This document shows, in pieces, positions 49,102-56,702 of a stretch of DNA of 64,000 bases. Where the stretch lies: positions 186,001 to 250,000 of the forward strand of contig CAWFYK010000007.1 of the NCBI GenBank assembly GCA_963820035.1, given 5' to 3'. Within the stretch, counting starts at the first letter, position 1, and each line of letters opens with the position of its first letter. The stretch comes from JAWWPG01 sp963820035 (GTDB lineage Bacteria > Actinomycetota > Actinomycetes > Propionibacteriales > Nocardioidaceae). The notes under the pieces are model-generated. The model was given only the letters and a program-made list of their open reading frames with translations, was not told where the DNA came from and ran no database searches. The position numbers and the translations under genes are program-made.

Positions 49102-49797
49102 TCAGGACGAGACGGCGAGCGGCGCGTCGTACTTGTAGCCGAGTCCGCGGACCGTCACGAGGTAGCGCGGCGCGGCCGGCTCAGGCTCGATCTTGGCGCG
49201 CAGCCGCTTCACATGGACGTCGAGCGTCTTCGTGTCCCCGACGTAGTCAGAACCCCAGACGCGGTCGATGAGCTGCCCCCTCGTGAGCACCCGGCCGGCG
49301 TTGCGCAGGAACATCTCCAGCAGCTCGAACTCCTTCAGCGGCATCCGGACCTCCCTGCCGTGGACGGTCACCATGTGCCGTTCCACGTCCATCCGGACCT
49401 GGCCGCACTCGAGCGTCGCCGGCACCAGCTCCGGCTCGACGCCACGGCGGAGGACGGCGCGGATGCGGGCGACCAGCTCGCGGGGGCTGTAGGGCTTCGT
49501 GACGTAGTCATCGGCTCCCAGCTCGAGGCCGACCACTTTGTCGACCTCGTCGTCCTTGGCGCTCACCATGATGACCGGGACGGAGGAAACCTGCCGGATA
49601 CGCCGGCATACCTCGGTGCCGGGCAGGCCCGGCAACATCAGGTCGAGCAGCACGATGTCGGCCCCGGCTCGCTCGAACTCCGTGAGCGCATCAGGACCGG
49701 TAGCGGCGAGAGAGACGTCGAAGCCCTCCTTGCGGAGCATGTAGGCGAGGGCGTCGCTGTAGCTCTCTTCGTCCTCGACGACAAGAACACGGGTCAC
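49102..49797 (-). CDS. regX3: Response regulator of the phosphate two-component system (RegX3/PhoP type)
   Basis: OmpR-family regulator. Seen: 231 residues from GTG 49797. Receiver acidic pocket V-V-E-D-E-E near 6-11, phospho-Asp in I-V-L-L-D-L-M-L-P-G near 52, K in V-T-K-P-Y-S near 101. Winged-helix C-terminal domain: L-K-E-F-E-L-L-E-M-F-L-R-N near 158, then T-L-D-V-H-V-K-R-L-R-A-K-I near 195. Start overlaps the kinase stop (GTGA), so both are translated together. Known: RegX3/PhoP binds PHO-box direct repeats of GTTCAC type; such a repeat precedes phoU. Confidence 0.92.
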   Translation of the reverse strand: MTRVLVVEDEESYSDALAYMLRKEGFDVSLAATGPDALTEFERAGADIVLLDLMLPGLPGTEVCRRIRQVSSVPVIMVSAKDDEVDKVVGLELGADDYVTKPYSPRELVARIRAVLRRGVEPELVPATLECGQVRMDVERHMVTVHGREVRMPLKEFELLEMFLRNAGRVLTRGQLIDRVWGSDYVGDTKTLDVHVKRLRAKIEPEPAAPRYLVTVRGLGYKYDAPLAVSS

Positions 49798-51029
49798 GGC
49801 GCCTCTTTCAGATGGGCGAGAGAGGACGTCCCGTTGCCACCTCGGGACATCCAGCCCTTGCCGATCCTGCCTGAGTGCGACCCGGTGTCCGAGACCGGCT
49901 CTCCGGCACCGTCCAGCTTGGCCGGGAGTGACATCGTGAACGTCGAACCCTCACCCTCGACGCTCCAGACGCGCACCTCGCCGCCGTGGGTGGCGGCGAC
50001 ATGCTTGACGATCGAGAGACCGAGACCGGTGCCGCCGGTGGCGCGGGCGCGCGCCGGATCCACCCGGTAGAACCGCTCAAAGATGCGGTCGAGCTCCGTT
50101 GCAGGGATCCCGATGCCTTGGTCGGTGACGGCGATGTCGACCATCGAGTCGACCTGACGCGTGGTGATGGCCACCTTGGTGCGGACGGGACTGTAGACGA
50201 CCGCATTCTCCACCAGGTTCCCGAGCGCCGCCAGGATCTGGTCCCCGTCGCCCAGAATCACGCAGCCGCGCTCGCCGGCGAAGGACAGCTCGACCTGCTT
50301 TCCCTCGGCGTCCACGCGCACCCGGTCAATGGCGCGCTCGACGAGCTCGTCGACGGAGACCGCGGCCGCCTCGTCGAGCGGGTCGTCACCCTGGAGGCGC
50401 GACAGCTCGATGATCTGCTGCACCAGCCGGGTCAAACGCTCGCTCTCCTTCTGCATGCGGGAAGCGAAGCGGGTCACCGCCTCAGGGTCGTCGGCCGCCT
50501 CCGCCACCGCCTCCGCGAGCAGGTTGAGTGCCCCGACCGGGGTCTTCAGCTCGTGGCTGACGTTGGCCACGAAGTCGCGGCGGATGGCATCCACCCGCCT
50601 TTCCCGGGTCCGGTCCTCCACCAGCACCAGCACGAGCCGGCTCCCGAGCGGCGCCACCCGGGCGGTCACGTTGCGCGCGGGCCCGCTGCGGCCGCGCCGC
50701 TGCACGAGCTCGCCCTCCCGGATCTGGCCGTCCCGCCGTACCAGATGCACCATCTCGACCAAGTCGTTGACGGCCAGTCTGGATCCGCGCACGATTCCGA
50801 GCATGTGAGCGGGTGCACTCGCCTTGAGCACTTCGTCGTCAGGCCCGACCACGAGTGCAGACGAGCGGAGGACGGACAGGACGGCGGCGACCCCCGGCGG
50901 GACCATCGGCTCGGGCGCCGTCGAGGCTCGTCTCTGGTCGCGCTCACTGAGACGCCATGCGAGGATGGTGACGGCACCGAGCAGCGCCCCGACGGCGCCG
51001 CCCACCAAGAACGCCGTGGACGTCTGCAT
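49794..51029 (-). CDS. senX3: Sensor histidine kinase of the phosphate system (SenX3/PhoR type)
   Basis: Seen: 411 residues from ATG 51029. One N-terminal membrane helix (F-L-V-G-G-A-V-G-A-L-L-G-A-V, residues 7-25) with almost no extracellular part. A PAS-like region about 50-150. Phosphoacceptor His in F-V-A-N-V-S-H-E-L-K-T-P-V-G near 170. HATPase boxes: N-L-V-E-N-A-V-V-Y-S (N), D-Q-G-I-G-I-P (G1), G-G-T-G-L-G-L-S-I-V (G2). Known: SenX3/PhoR kinases need PhoU and the Pst transporter to read phosphate. The Pst genes are not in this window. A much longer in-frame upstream extension is antisense to phoU and rejected. Confidence 0.92.
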   Translation of the reverse strand: MQTSTAFLVGGAVGALLGAVTILAWRLSERDQRRASTAPEPMVPPGVAAVLSVLRSSALVVGPDDEVLKASAPAHMLGIVRGSRLAVNDLVEMVHLVRRDGQIREGELVQRRGRSGPARNVTARVAPLGSRLVLVLVEDRTRERRVDAIRRDFVANVSHELKTPVGALNLLAEAVAEAADDPEAVTRFASRMQKESERLTRLVQQIIELSRLQGDDPLDEAAAVSVDELVERAIDRVRVDAEGKQVELSFAGERGCVILGDGDQILAALGNLVENAVVYSPVRTKVAITTRQVDSMVDIAVTDQGIGIPATELDRIFERFYRVDPARARATGGTGLGLSIVKHVAATHGGEVRVWSVEGEGSTFTMSLPAKLDGAGEPVSDTGSHSGRIGKGWMSRGGNGTSSLAHLKEAP

Positions 51030-51101
51030 ATGTTGATCGTACGCAGCAGAACCCGAAACGATGTCAATCGCGGAACGCCACAGACGGCACCTTCGGCCAC
51101 T

Positions 51102-51118
51102 GTTCACTGTCCGTTCAC
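51102..51118 (+). promoter_or_regulatory. PHO-box-like direct repeat before phoU
   Basis: GTTCAC (51102-51107) and GTTCAC (51113-51118) recur with an 11-bp period, the layout of PhoP/RegX3 binding sites. It is 32 nt before the predicted phoU -10 (TAGGTT, 51150-51155) and also lies upstream of senX3 on the other strand. Confidence 0.65.
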
Positions 51119-51149
51119 GTCCCGACGCTTTCGCTTCACCCAATGCCTT

Positions 51150-51155
51150 TAGGTT
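51150..51155 (+). promoter_or_regulatory. Predicted -10 element of phoU (leaderless)
   Basis: TAGGTT lies 6 nt before ATG 51162, with no ribosome-binding site between. Transcription would start at the ATG. Confidence 0.5.
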
Positions 51156-51161
51156 GACGAC

Positions 51162-51821
51162 ATGCGCGATCGCTACCAGCACCAGCTCGACTCCGTCCTG
51201 TCCAACATCGTTGACATGACGGGTGACGTGCGGTTCGCCCTTGCCGAGGCGACCGTCGCGCTGCTCGATGCCGACGCCACCCGCGCCGAATCGGTCATCG
51301 ACGCCGACCTGGCGATCGACGCCGCCCGGGACCGGATCGAGGACGAGAGCTTCGACATTCTGGCCCGCCAGGCACCGGTGGCAGGCGACCTGCGGATGCT
51401 GGTGGCCGCCCTGCGGATGGTGGCCGACCTCGAGCGGATGGGCGACCTCGCCGTACACGTCGCGAAGGTCGCCCGGCGCCGCTACCCAGGGCAGGCGGTC
51501 CCGCCCCTGCTGGTGCCGACGATCAAGGCGATGGCGGCCACGGCCGACCACATGATCTCGGCAGCGGCGCAGATCATCGCGCACCAAGATGTGGACGCCG
51601 CTCTCGTGCTCGAAGACACCGACGATCAGATGGACAAGCTGAGGCGCTCGATGTTCGAGGCGCTGCTCGGCGACAAATGGGATGAGCTGGGCTTGGGCGT
51701 GGAGCCCGCCATCGATATCGCCCTGCTCGGTCGCTACTACGAGCGGATCGGCGACCATGCCGTCTCGATGGCCCGCCGGCTCGTCTTCATCGTGACCGGC
51801 GAGCACCCCATCACCGTCTGA
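51162..51821 (+). CDS. phoU: Phosphate transport system regulator PhoU
   Basis: Seen: 219 residues from ATG 51162, a normal length. Two tandem PhoU three-helix repeats. First: I-D-A-D-L-A-I-D-A-A-R-D-R-I-E-D-E-S-F near 47 and L-R-M-V-A-D-L-E-R-M-G-D-L-A-V-H-V-A near 86-103, with the metal-binding D/E-x-x-x-D signature. Second: the D-T-D-D-Q-M-D-K-L segment near 151 and L-L-G-R-Y-Y-E-R-I-G-D-H-A-V-S-M near 190. Known: PhoU damps the sensor kinase when phosphate is plentiful. Divergent from senX3-regX3 with a PHO-box-like repeat between, so probably under RegX3 control. Confidence 0.93.
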   Translation: MRDRYQHQLDSVLSNIVDMTGDVRFALAEATVALLDADATRAESVIDADLAIDAARDRIEDESFDILARQAPVAGDLRMLVAALRMVADLERMGDLAVHVAKVARRRYPGQAVPPLLVPTIKAMAATADHMISAAAQIIAHQDVDAALVLEDTDDQMDKLRRSMFEALLGDKWDELGLGVEPAIDIALLGRYYERIGDHAVSMARRLVFIVTGEHPITV

Positions 51822-51925
51822 GACTGCGCACGCCCCGAGGTCGTCCGCGCCGTGCGGAGGCCCGTTCGAGCCGATCCACGCCGCGGGTCGGGCTGAGTCG
51901 CATCGCCCTCTCCTGCGGGCATCGC

Positions 51926-51931
51926 TAGGCT
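51926..51931 (+). promoter_or_regulatory. Predicted -10 element of gpmA (leaderless)
   Basis: TAGGCT ends 6 nt before ATG 51938. Same arrangement as at phoU. Confidence 0.5.
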
Positions 51932-51937
51932 GCGAGC

Positions 51938-52693
51938 ATGACGGAAACCCCCTATCGACTCGTCCTGCTGCGCCACGGCGAGAGCGAGTGGAACGCCAAG
52001 AACCAGTTCACCGGCTGGGTTGACGTCGCGCTCTCCGAGAGGGGTCGCGCCGAGGCCGAACGCAGCGGCCCGCTGCTCGCCGAACGAGGCATCTTGCCCG
52101 ACGTACTCCACACGTCTGTCTTGCGTCGCGCCATTGCCACTGCCGAGATCTGCCTCAACTCGATCGACCGACACTGGATCCCGGTCCGTCGTTCCTGGCG
52201 GCTCAACGAGCGGCACTACGGGGCGCTCCAGGGCAAGAACAAGAAGGAGACGCTCGACGCGTTCGGCGAGGAGCAGTTCATGTTGTGGCGTCGCAGCTAC
52301 GACACCCCGCCACCGCCCCTGGACGCCGACAGCGAGTTCAGCCAGGTGGGAGACCAGCGCTACGCCGACCTGCCTCCGGAGATCATGCCGCGCACCGAGT
52401 GCCTCGCCGACGTCCTGAAGCGAGCCCTCCCCTACTGGTACGACGCCGTCGTACCAGACCTGCGCCGCGGCCTGACGGTGCTGGTGACCGCCCACGGAAA
52501 CTCGCTTCGCGCCCTCGTGAAGCACCTCGACGACATGTCGGAGGAGGCCGTGGTCAGTCTCAACATCCCGACCGGCATCCCGCTGCTCTACGACCTCGAC
52601 GACGAGATGCGGCCGGTCACGAAGGGCGGCGAGTACCTCGACCCGGAAGCAGCGGCCGCCGCCATCGAGGCCGTTGCCAAGCAGGGCCGCTGA
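51938..52693 (+). CDS. gpmA: 2,3-bisphosphoglycerate-dependent phosphoglycerate mutase
   Basis: Interconverts 3- and 2-phosphoglycerate in glycolysis. Seen: 251 residues from ATG 51938. The phosphohistidine motif L-L-R-H-G-E-S-E-W-N is near residues 10-19. L-N-E-R-H-Y-G-A-L-Q-G-K-N-K near 89-102 and the second catalytic His in V-T-A-H-G-N-S-L-R near 185 are present. The length and R-H-Y-G-A-L motif place it in the dPGM (not iPGM) group. The order phosphate regulon then gpmA recurs in many actinobacteria. Confidence 0.95.
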   Translation: MTETPYRLVLLRHGESEWNAKNQFTGWVDVALSERGRAEAERSGPLLAERGILPDVLHTSVLRRAIATAEICLNSIDRHWIPVRRSWRLNERHYGALQGKNKKETLDAFGEEQFMLWRRSYDTPPPPLDADSEFSQVGDQRYADLPPEIMPRTECLADVLKRALPYWYDAVVPDLRRGLTVLVTAHGNSLRALVKHLDDMSEEAVVSLNIPTGIPLLYDLDDEMRPVTKGGEYLDPEAAAAAIEAVAKQGR

Positions 52694-52830
52694 CCGTCAC
52701 CCACCGCTCTGACGTGGCAGACTTCGCGCTGCTCTTGGCGTCAAGCACCCCGAGCCGGATCGGGTCGGCCTCGTCTCGGGCAGCGGGCCGGTCTCGACGC
52801 GAAAGGCGCACGTACGACTCGCCTGAACGT

Positions 52831-53196
52831 ATCAGCGCAATTGCGTGGATATTGCTGTCAGATCACCGATCCCGGAAGGTCTCAAACTCTTTGGAGCCGT
52901 TTCCCTGTTCGGGAACGGTGCGAGGCGGATGGGGCGCGGTGAGCCTGCGGTCTCTCCCCACTCCCGCCTGTCCCACCAGCCCCAGAAACCCCATCCGCGG
53001 GGCGCCTTGGAACGCCGTGGCTGTCGGCCGGGCGCGCAACCAGCCGCACGGTGCCGAATCGATCTGGAGCGCCTACAAAGTGGAACGTTCCGGGGCTCAA
53101 CTCGCGGCGTGAGCCCCGGAACGTTCCATTTTGCGTGCCGAACCGCAGACTGACAACAGAGGTCCAACCGCGATATCAACACAATTGCATGGATAT
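52831..53196. repeat. Palindrome-rich non-coding element bounded by near-identical 22-mers
   Basis: A 22-bp sequence at 52831-52852 recurs in the same orientation at 53175-53196, differing only by three g/a changes; both contain CAATTG, and the first has CGCAATTGCG. Between them lie several dyads (CGGATGGGG near 52926 and CCCCATCCG near 52990; CCGTTTCCC/GGGAACGG near 52898-52918) and the long hairpin at 53076-53133. No gene is present in 52694-53206. Looks like a miniature mobile or regulatory element with flanking duplications. Confidence 0.6.
53076..53133. repeat. 24-bp near-perfect hairpin, second member of the CAAAGTGGAACG palindrome family
   Basis: Arms 53076-53099 and 53110-53133 pair with one mismatch around a 10-nt loop (actcgcggcg). 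The outer arm CAAAGTGGAACG is identical to that of the hairpin at 13739-13799. It sits inside the element bounded by 22-mers. Confidence 0.75.
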
Positions 53197-53206
53197 GTTC
53201 CGACCG

Positions 53207-53725
53207 CTAGCCCTCAGGTGACGACGCCGGTACGTCGAGCCAGCCGCGGAAAGCGTCGAGGTTGCGCGTTGACTCGCCGCGCTTGATCCGCCAGTCCCAT
53301 TCCCGGCGGATCGAGGTGGCAAAGCCGAGCTCGAGGATGGTGTTGAACGACTCGTCGGCATACGTCAGCACCGCTCCCAGCAGCCGGTCGATCTCCTCGG
53401 CCGTCACCGCGTCTAGGGAGATCCTGCCGTCGAGGAAGATGTCGCCGTTGTGGTCGATGCCGAACGCGACGCCGTAGAGGCGCAGGTTGCGGCCGAGCAG
53501 CCAGCGGTAGACCGCTTCGTGGTTCTCGTCGGGGTTGCGGCACACGAACGCGTGGACGGCAAGGGCGTGGTCGCCGACGACAAGCTGGCACGGCGTCGAC
53601 AGCTTGTGGACGCCCGGCAGGTCGAGCAGGAAGACGCCGGGTCGCGGTTCCTGGACCTCGAGCTCGGCTGCGACCAGGGCGCGTCGCACGGTCTCGACGG
53701 CGTTCGCCCCCGCGCCGGACGTCAT
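53207..53725 (-). CDS. YbjN-domain protein
   Basis: Seen: 172 residues from ATG 53725. V-E-T-V-R-R-A-L-V-A-A-E-L-E-V near residues 10-25, then C-Q-L-V-V-G-D-H-A-L-A-V-H-A-F-V near 46-61. N-H-E-A-V-Y-R-W-L-L-G-R-N-L-R-L near 68-83 and the final D-E-S-F-N-T-I-L-E-L-G-F-A-T-S-I match the YbjN/TY3-chaperone-like fold. Known: related proteins act in type III secretion chaperoning or as unknown small proteins; no such system is visible here. Overlaps the stop of mshA (ATGA), so it is co-translated with mycothiol biosynthesis. The mshA-ybjN order is common in actinobacteria. Confidence 0.82.
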   Translation of the reverse strand: MTSGAGANAVETVRRALVAAELEVQEPRPGVFLLDLPGVHKLSTPCQLVVGDHALAVHAFVCRNPDENHEAVYRWLLGRNLRLYGVAFGIDHNGDIFLDGRISLDAVTAEEIDRLLGAVLTYADESFNTILELGFATSIRREWDWRIKRGESTRNLDAFRGWLDVPASSPEG

Positions 53726-55071
53726 TGCGCTGCGGCGATCGCCTCGGTGCCGGCCATGCTCTCGCTGACCATCCGGGCCTGCACGTCGAGGTAGGCGTCG
53801 AGGGTGCGCTCGGCGGTGCGTCCCCAGCCGAACGAGTTCGCGTGCTCGACGCAGGCTCGGCCGAAGGAGGCGAGGAGTCGCGGGTCGGACAACAGGCGTT
53901 CGATGATGCCGGCGTAGTCGGCGGGCCGGTGCCCATCGACCAGGATCCCGGTGATGCCGTCGCGGACCGCGGTCGGCAGGCCACCGACGTTCGCTGCCAC
54001 GACGGGAGTGCCGCAGGCCTGTGCCTCCAGGGCGACCAGCCCGAAGGACTCGTTGTATGACGGCACGCAGACGATGGAGGCGGCGCGGTAGTAGTCGACG
54101 AGCTCGGCCCTGCCGACCGGTGGTACGAACCGCACGACGTCTGCCACGCCGAGGTCGGCGGCCAGCTGACGAAGGCCGTCCGGCGTACCGAGACCGCTGC
54201 CCGACGGACCGCCGATGACCGGCACCACGAGCCGCTCGCGAAGGTCGGGACGGCGAGCCGCAATGATCGCCGCCGCCTTCACCACGATGTCGGGCGCCTT
54301 CAGCGGCTGCAGTCGGCCCGCGAACATCACCACCAGCGCGTCCCCTTCGATGCCCACGTTGCTCCGCGCAGCCTTCTTGTCACCTGGGCAGAAGACGTTC
54401 AGATCCACGCCAGGGTTGATGATTCGCAGGCGATCAGGGTCGGCGTCGTAAAGTTCCACGAGCTGCTGACCCTCGGCCGGCGTGTTCGCGATGATCAGAT
54501 CGGCCGCATCGACCACCTGCTGCTCGCCGATGATGCGCGCGCCAGGCTCCGCGTCGTCTCCGACAGCGAGGAGCCGGTTCTTCACCTTCGCCATCGTGTG
54601 CATGGAGTGGACGAGTGGCACTCCCCAACGGTCTCGCGCAAGCGCGCCGACCTGACCGGACAGCCAGTAGTGGGAGTGGATGAGGTCGTAGTAGCCCGGT
54701 TCGTGGGCAGCCTCGGTGCGCAGCACGTCACGCGCGAACGTGCACAGCTGGCCGGGCAGGTCGCCTTTGGTGAGCCCCTCGAAAGGCCCCGCGATCACGT
54801 GCCGGACGAGGACCCCGGGTTCCAGCTCCGTCGCGGTCGGCTGCGACCCTGATGTCGCTCGCGTGAAGATCTCGACCTTCGTGCCGAGAGCCGCGAGCCG
54901 CAGAGCGAGCTCCACGACGTAGACGTTCATCCCCCCGGCGTCACCCGTTCCGGGCTGCTCGAGCGGAGACGTGTGAACGCTGAGCATCGCGACCCGACCG
55001 AGGGTGCGGGTACGGCGCCCCACGCGCACGACGTTGCCGTCGTGCGCTCGCTGTCCGCCAGAGCGCTGCAC
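53722..55071 (-). CDS. mshA: D-inositol-3-phosphate glycosyltransferase (mycothiol synthesis)
   Basis: First committed step of mycothiol synthesis: UDP-GlcNAc + 1L-myo-inositol-1-phosphate. Seen: 449 residues from GTG 55071 with ggaggagag upstream. GT-B fold, GT4 family. V-A-M-L-S-V-H-T-S-P-L near 27 and G-T-G-D-A-G-G-M-N-V-Y-V near 41-52 form the acceptor side. H-S-H-Y-W-L-S-G-Q-V-G near 133 and F-A-G-R-L-Q-P-L-K-A-P near 243 are present. The E-x7-E motif is P-S-Y-N-E-S-F-G-L-V-A-L-E-A near 341. Diagnostic for a mycothiol-producing actinobacterium. The basic first about 25 residues suggest the true start could lie slightly downstream. Confidence 0.93.
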   Translation of the reverse strand: MQRSGGQRAHDGNVVRVGRRTRTLGRVAMLSVHTSPLEQPGTGDAGGMNVYVVELALRLAALGTKVEIFTRATSGSQPTATELEPGVLVRHVIAGPFEGLTKGDLPGQLCTFARDVLRTEAAHEPGYYDLIHSHYWLSGQVGALARDRWGVPLVHSMHTMAKVKNRLLAVGDDAEPGARIIGEQQVVDAADLIIANTPAEGQQLVELYDADPDRLRIINPGVDLNVFCPGDKKAARSNVGIEGDALVVMFAGRLQPLKAPDIVVKAAAIIAARRPDLRERLVVPVIGGPSGSGLGTPDGLRQLAADLGVADVVRFVPPVGRAELVDYYRAASIVCVPSYNESFGLVALEAQACGTPVVAANVGGLPTAVRDGITGILVDGHRPADYAGIIERLLSDPRLLASFGRACVEHANSFGWGRTAERTLDAYLDVQARMVSESMAGTEAIAAAQ

Positions 55072-55177
55072 CAGTTCCTCTCCTCCGCCTTCGCCAACAA
55101 CGGTCTAGTCTCTCGTATTTCCCCGGGCCCCGCGAACCGGCAGCACGCCGACCCCTGGCCGGTGCCAGGATGGAGGC

Positions 55178-55924
55178 ATGGAGAACTCCAGGCATTGCGC
55201 GGTTGTCACAGGAGCCAGCAGCGGCATCGGTGCGGCGTGCGCCCGGCACCTCGCGGCGGCCGGCTTCCACGTCGTGTGCTCCGCGCGCCGCGAGGAGCGG
55301 ATCGCGGCCCTCGCCGACGAGATCGACGGAAGGGCCGTGGTCTGCGATGTCCGCGACCCCGAGCAGGTGCGCCACCTCGCCGACGAGGTGGGCGACTCGC
55401 TCTCAGTCCTCGTCAACAACGCCGGAGGCGCCTTCGGCTTCGATGCGGTCGCGAACTCCGACCCGGAGCACTGGCGGCTGATGTTCGAGCTCAACGTGAT
55501 GGGGACGCTCAACGTCACCCAGGCGCTCCTGCCCGCTCTGCTCGCGAGCGGCGACGCCGTGCTGATCAACATGGGATCCACAGCGGGCCATGGGACCTAT
55601 GAGGGTGGCGGCGGCTACACGGCTGCGAAGCACGGGCTGGCCGCCATGACGCAGACGCTGCGCCTCGAGCTGCTCGGGAAACCGGTCCGGATCACGGAGA
55701 TCTCGCCCGGCATGGTCAAGACCGAGGAGTTCGCCCTCAACCGGTTCGGGGGGGATGCCGCTCGCCGGGACGCGACCTATGCCGGCGTACCCAATCCGTT
55801 GACCGCTGATGACGTTGCCGATGCCGTGACCTGGGTCGCGACGCGGCCGGCCCACGTCAACATCGACATGCTCACGATCCGTCCGCGCGCGCAGGCGACG
55901 CAGGACAAGGTGCATCGCGTCTGA
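55178..55924 (+). CDS. Short-chain dehydrogenase/reductase
   Basis: NAD(P)-dependent oxidoreductase, cytoplasmic. Seen: 248 residues from ATG 55178. Cofactor loop V-T-G-A-S-S-G-I-G near residues 10-18, N-N-A-G-G near 79-83, catalytic Ser/Tyr/Lys in M-G-S-T-A-G-H-G-T-Y-E-G-G-G-G-Y-T-A-A-K-H near 131-152. I-S-P-G-M-V-K-T-E-E follows. The G/T-rich insert E-G-G-G-G and the C-terminal I-D-M-L-T-I-R-P resemble YdfG/serine-dehydrogenase-like SDRs. CAGGAT 6 nt before the ATG fits a leaderless mRNA. Divergent from mshA, about 106 bp apart. Substrate unknown. Confidence 0.85.
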   Translation: MENSRHCAVVTGASSGIGAACARHLAAAGFHVVCSARREERIAALADEIDGRAVVCDVRDPEQVRHLADEVGDSLSVLVNNAGGAFGFDAVANSDPEHWRLMFELNVMGTLNVTQALLPALLASGDAVLINMGSTAGHGTYEGGGGYTAAKHGLAAMTQTLRLELLGKPVRITEISPGMVKTEEFALNRFGGDAARRDATYAGVPNPLTADDVADAVTWVATRPAHVNIDMLTIRPRAQATQDKVHRV

Positions 55925-55945
55925 CCCCCGCAGCGCCCCGTGGCC

Positions 55946-56001
55946 ACCAGATCCTGAAGGGGTGGGCCCGCCCCACGGAACCTAGCCTCTCAGGATCTGG
56001 T
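55946..56001. repeat. Nested inverted repeat, 12-bp outer arms
   Basis: ACCAGATCCTGA (55946-55957) pairs with TCAGGATCTGGT (55990-56001) perfectly. A second small stem (GGGGTGGG/GCCCC) lies inside. It follows the SDR stop by about 20 bp and may terminate it. The remaining 56002-56237 holds the MarR-gene promoter and no gene. Confidence 0.6.
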
Positions 56002-56225
56002 CGGCGTTCCCGACTCGGGACCACCGGAAGTGGGTGTCGCTCAGTCGACACCCCCCGGCCGACGAGACGCATCCGGCGGTCCCGAGGGGGAAAGGCCCCG
56101 GGCGCCGCCGCCACGACCAGGAGGATCGGTGGCCGTGTGCGGGTCATTCTCGAAAACGTAGGCACGGCACGTCACGATCGAGTCCGCGGTCGGACTACGT
56201 TTGGTCTCGTTTCGCCCAGACCGGG

Positions 56226-56231
56226 GATAAT
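56226..56231 (+). promoter_or_regulatory. Predicted -10 element of the MarR-family gene (leaderless)
   Basis: GATAAT ends 6 nt before GTG 56238. No ribosome-binding site between. This chooses GTG 56238 over the longer in-frame start at 56034. Confidence 0.5.
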
Positions 56232-56237
56232 CGACGC

Positions 56238-56702
56238 GTGGCAGCGAGCGAACGCGGACCTTTCCTGCTCATCTATGCGCTCGACCAGCAGCTCGGGACC
56301 CTGCTGTCCAAGGCGATGGCCGACGCCCCGCTCCGGCCCTCGGAGTACGCCGTCTACAGCACCTTGCGTGTCGAACAGCCCACGACCCCCAGCGAGCTCG
56401 CCGGCATCCTCGGCAGCCGGCTGACGACGATGTCCAGCCAGCTCGTGAAGATGAGGTCTCGAGGCCATCTCGAGCGGACGCGCAACCCCAGCGACGGGCG
56501 TTCGACGCTGATCTCGCTGACCCCGGCAGGTCTGGAGGTCACGGAGGCCTCTGCCCCGTCGTTCTCCTCCGCGATGGCGAGGTTCCGTCGTCATCTTGGC
56601 GACCGCGAGTCCGAGGCGCTCGACGCACTGGAGACACTCAGCGCGGCACTTGCCCGGGCCGACGAAGAGCTGACCGAGCCGGCGGCGGGACGCGTCAGCT
56701 GA
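56238..56702 (+). CDS. MarR family transcriptional regulator
   Basis: Seen: 154 residues from GTG 56238. Winged helix: P-L-R-P-S-E-Y-A-V-Y-S-T-L near 34-46, T-P-S-E-L-A-G-I-L-G-S-R-L-T-T-M-S-S-Q-L-V near 52-72 (recognition helix), and the wing L-E-R-T-R-N-P-S-D-G-R-S-T-L-I-S-L-T near 82-99. Typical MarR length. Ligand unknown; likely autoregulated, but no dyad overlapping the -10 was found. The last 8 bp overlap the convergent sigma-factor gene. Confidence 0.87.
   Translation: MAASERGPFLLIYALDQQLGTLLSKAMADAPLRPSEYAVYSTLRVEQPTTPSELAGILGSRLTTMSSQLVKMRSRGHLERTRNPSDGRSTLISLTPAGLEVTEASAPSFSSAMARFRRHLGDRESEALDALETLSAALARADEELTEPAAGRVS

Noticed and set aside
49794..51806. 670-residue version of the sensor kinase
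   Set aside because: The first 259 residues are antisense to phoU; the membrane helix and family similarity begin at ATG 51029.
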